Source of the DNA: Janthinobacterium sp. GW456P
GTDB lineage: Bacteria; Pseudomonadota; Gammaproteobacteria; Burkholderiales; Burkholderiaceae_D
Assembly: GCF_002127655.1 (NCBI RefSeq)
Contig: NZ_NEHB01000005.1
Location: 116,639 to 180,638, forward strand
Length of the DNA: 64,000 nucleotides
Direction of reading: 5' to 3'
Of this stretch, positions 63,108 to 64,000 are shown in pieces; the stretch's first letter is position 1, and every line of letters starts with the position of its first letter. A program made the position numbers and the translations under genes. Below the pieces are notes generated by a model. That model ran no database searches. It was not told the origin of the DNA and saw only the letters and a list, made by a program, of their open reading frames with translations.

Positions 63108-64000
63108 ATGACCGTCACGACACACAATTTGGGCTACCCGCGCATCGGCGCCAAACGCGAACTGAAATTCGCCCTGGAAGATTACTGGAAGGGACACAGC
63201 AGCCTGGACGCGCTGGAGGGCCAGGGTGCGGAACTGCGCCAGCGCCACTGGCAAGACCAGCACGCGCTGGACTTCGCGCCCGTGGGCGACTTTTCCTTCT
63301 ACGACCAGGTGCTGGATCTGAGCTTTACACTCGGCAACCTGCCGCAGCGCGTGCGCGGCCTGGAAGGCGCCGCGCTCGACAACTATTTCCGCGTGGCCCG
63401 AGGCCGCTCGGCCAGCGACAGCGATTGCAGCTGCGTCCACGCCGGTGAAATGACGAAATGGTTCGACACCAACTATCACTACATCGTGCCGGAATTTTCG
63501 GCCGGGACGCAATTCAAGCTCGACAGCAGCCGCCTGCTGCGGCAACTGGCGCAAGCGCGCCAGCTCGGCGTGAACGCCAAACCCGTGCTGATCGGCCCTG
63601 TCACCTATTTGTGGCTGGGCAAGGCCAAGGATGATTCCGACAAGCTGGCGCTGCTGCAAGGCTTGCTGCCCGTCTACGTGCAATTGCTGCAGGAACTGGC
63701 GGGCCAGGGCGTGGAATGGGTGCAGATCGACGAACCGATACTCGTCACGGAACTCGATGGCGCATGGCGGCAGGCGCTCGTCACGGCCTACGACGCCTTG
63801 AGCAAGGTCAATCACGTCAAACTGCTGCTGGCCACGTATTTCGGCAAGCTGCAAGACAATTTGCCGCTGGCGTGCAAGCTGCCCGTGCAAGGCTTGCACC
63901 TCGATGCCGTCAACGCCGGCGAGGAAGTGGCGCAGGTGATTGCCCAATTGCCCGCCAGCAGCGTGCTGTCGCTGGGCGTGGTGAATGGCCGCAATATCTG
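63108..64000 (+). CDS. metE: cobalamin-independent methionine synthase MetE (partial)
   Basis: Transfers a methyl group from methyltetrahydrofolate-polyglutamate to homocysteine. The first 297 residues are present. The N-terminus [29 protein letters not shown] and the [17 protein letters not shown] block are diagnostic, as is [20 protein letters not shown] lies 8 bases before the ATG. The C-terminal catalytic barrel with the zinc ligands is beyond the window. Confidence 0.97.
   Translation, partial: MTVTTHNLGYPRIGAKRELKFALEDYWKGHSSLDALEGQGAELRQRHWQDQHALDFAPVGDFSFYDQVLDLSFTLGNLPQRVRGLEGAALDNYFRVARGRSASDSDCSCVHAGEMTKWFDTNYHYIVPEFSAGTQFKLDSSRLLRQLAQARQLGVNAKPVLIGPVTYLWLGKAKDDSDKLALLQGLLPVYVQLLQELAGQGVEWVQIDEPILVTELDGAWRQALVTAYDALSKVNHVKLLLATYFGKLQDNLPLACKLPVQGLHLDAVNAGEEVAQVIAQLPASSVLSLGVVNGRNI

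Overview
The window is a high-GC chromosome segment that reads as an Oxalobacteraceae-type betaproteobacterium (Janthinobacterium, Massilia or Duganella neighbourhood). Grounds are the codon use, a 2-methylcitrate operon of the acnD/prpF type, and several Burkholderiales-like chemotaxis and signalling proteins. The genus is inference; no rRNA or marker gene is present.

Layout. 1-2.2 kb: end of an M28 peptidase, a metallo-beta-lactamase-fold hydrolase and three small hypothetical genes. 2.2-13.5 kb: propionate catabolism (prpB, prpC, acnD, prpF, then prpE) behind a near-perfect sigma-54 promoter. An MBOAT acyltransferase and an SGNH-like partner sit between prpF and prpE, and no prpR is present. 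13.5-29.0 kb: a compact non-contractile tail module with a self-cleaving S24 repressor, an HTH protein, a zinc-finger Q-like protein, tail tube, tail chaperones joined by a -1 frameshift site, tape measure, tip proteins, a fibre with an S74 chaperone, holin, GH19 endolysin and both spanins. Capsid, portal, terminase, integrase and replication genes are absent. I read it as an F-type (siphophage-tail) tailocin. Five terminator-like hairpins lie between its genes, which fits antitermination control.

29.0-36 kb: an NCS2 nucleobase permease behind a sigma-54-like promoter and a Cys-rich leader ORF, then a 1680-residue kinase/AAA/GAF/GGDEF fusion. 36-38.3 kb: an AT-richer strip with an SGNH/GDSL-like gene and degraded sequence, lying on the 3' side of a tRNA-Leu(UAA) gene. 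38.3-54 kb: a TonB-dependent receptor, two chemoreceptors, a tandem DUF2939 pair, a ParB-like protein, a penicillin-acylase-family enzyme, a reverse-transsulfuration pair (CBS and CGL), and thymidine kinase. 54-64 kb: the tail-specific protease Prc, a divergent LysR/MFS pair, an unknown membrane protein, a pentapeptide-repeat protein, an AlaC-type aminotransferase and the start of metE.

Two regulatory themes stand out. First, an intergenic element of about 135 bp occurs three times in 6.2 kb (56.7, 59.1 and 62.8 kb), always on the + strand. It carries a C/U-rich anti-Shine-Dalgarno stretch and ends in a strong intrinsic terminator, so it looks like a multicopy small-RNA family. Second, REP-like palindromes separate acnD from prpF and follow the acylase gene.
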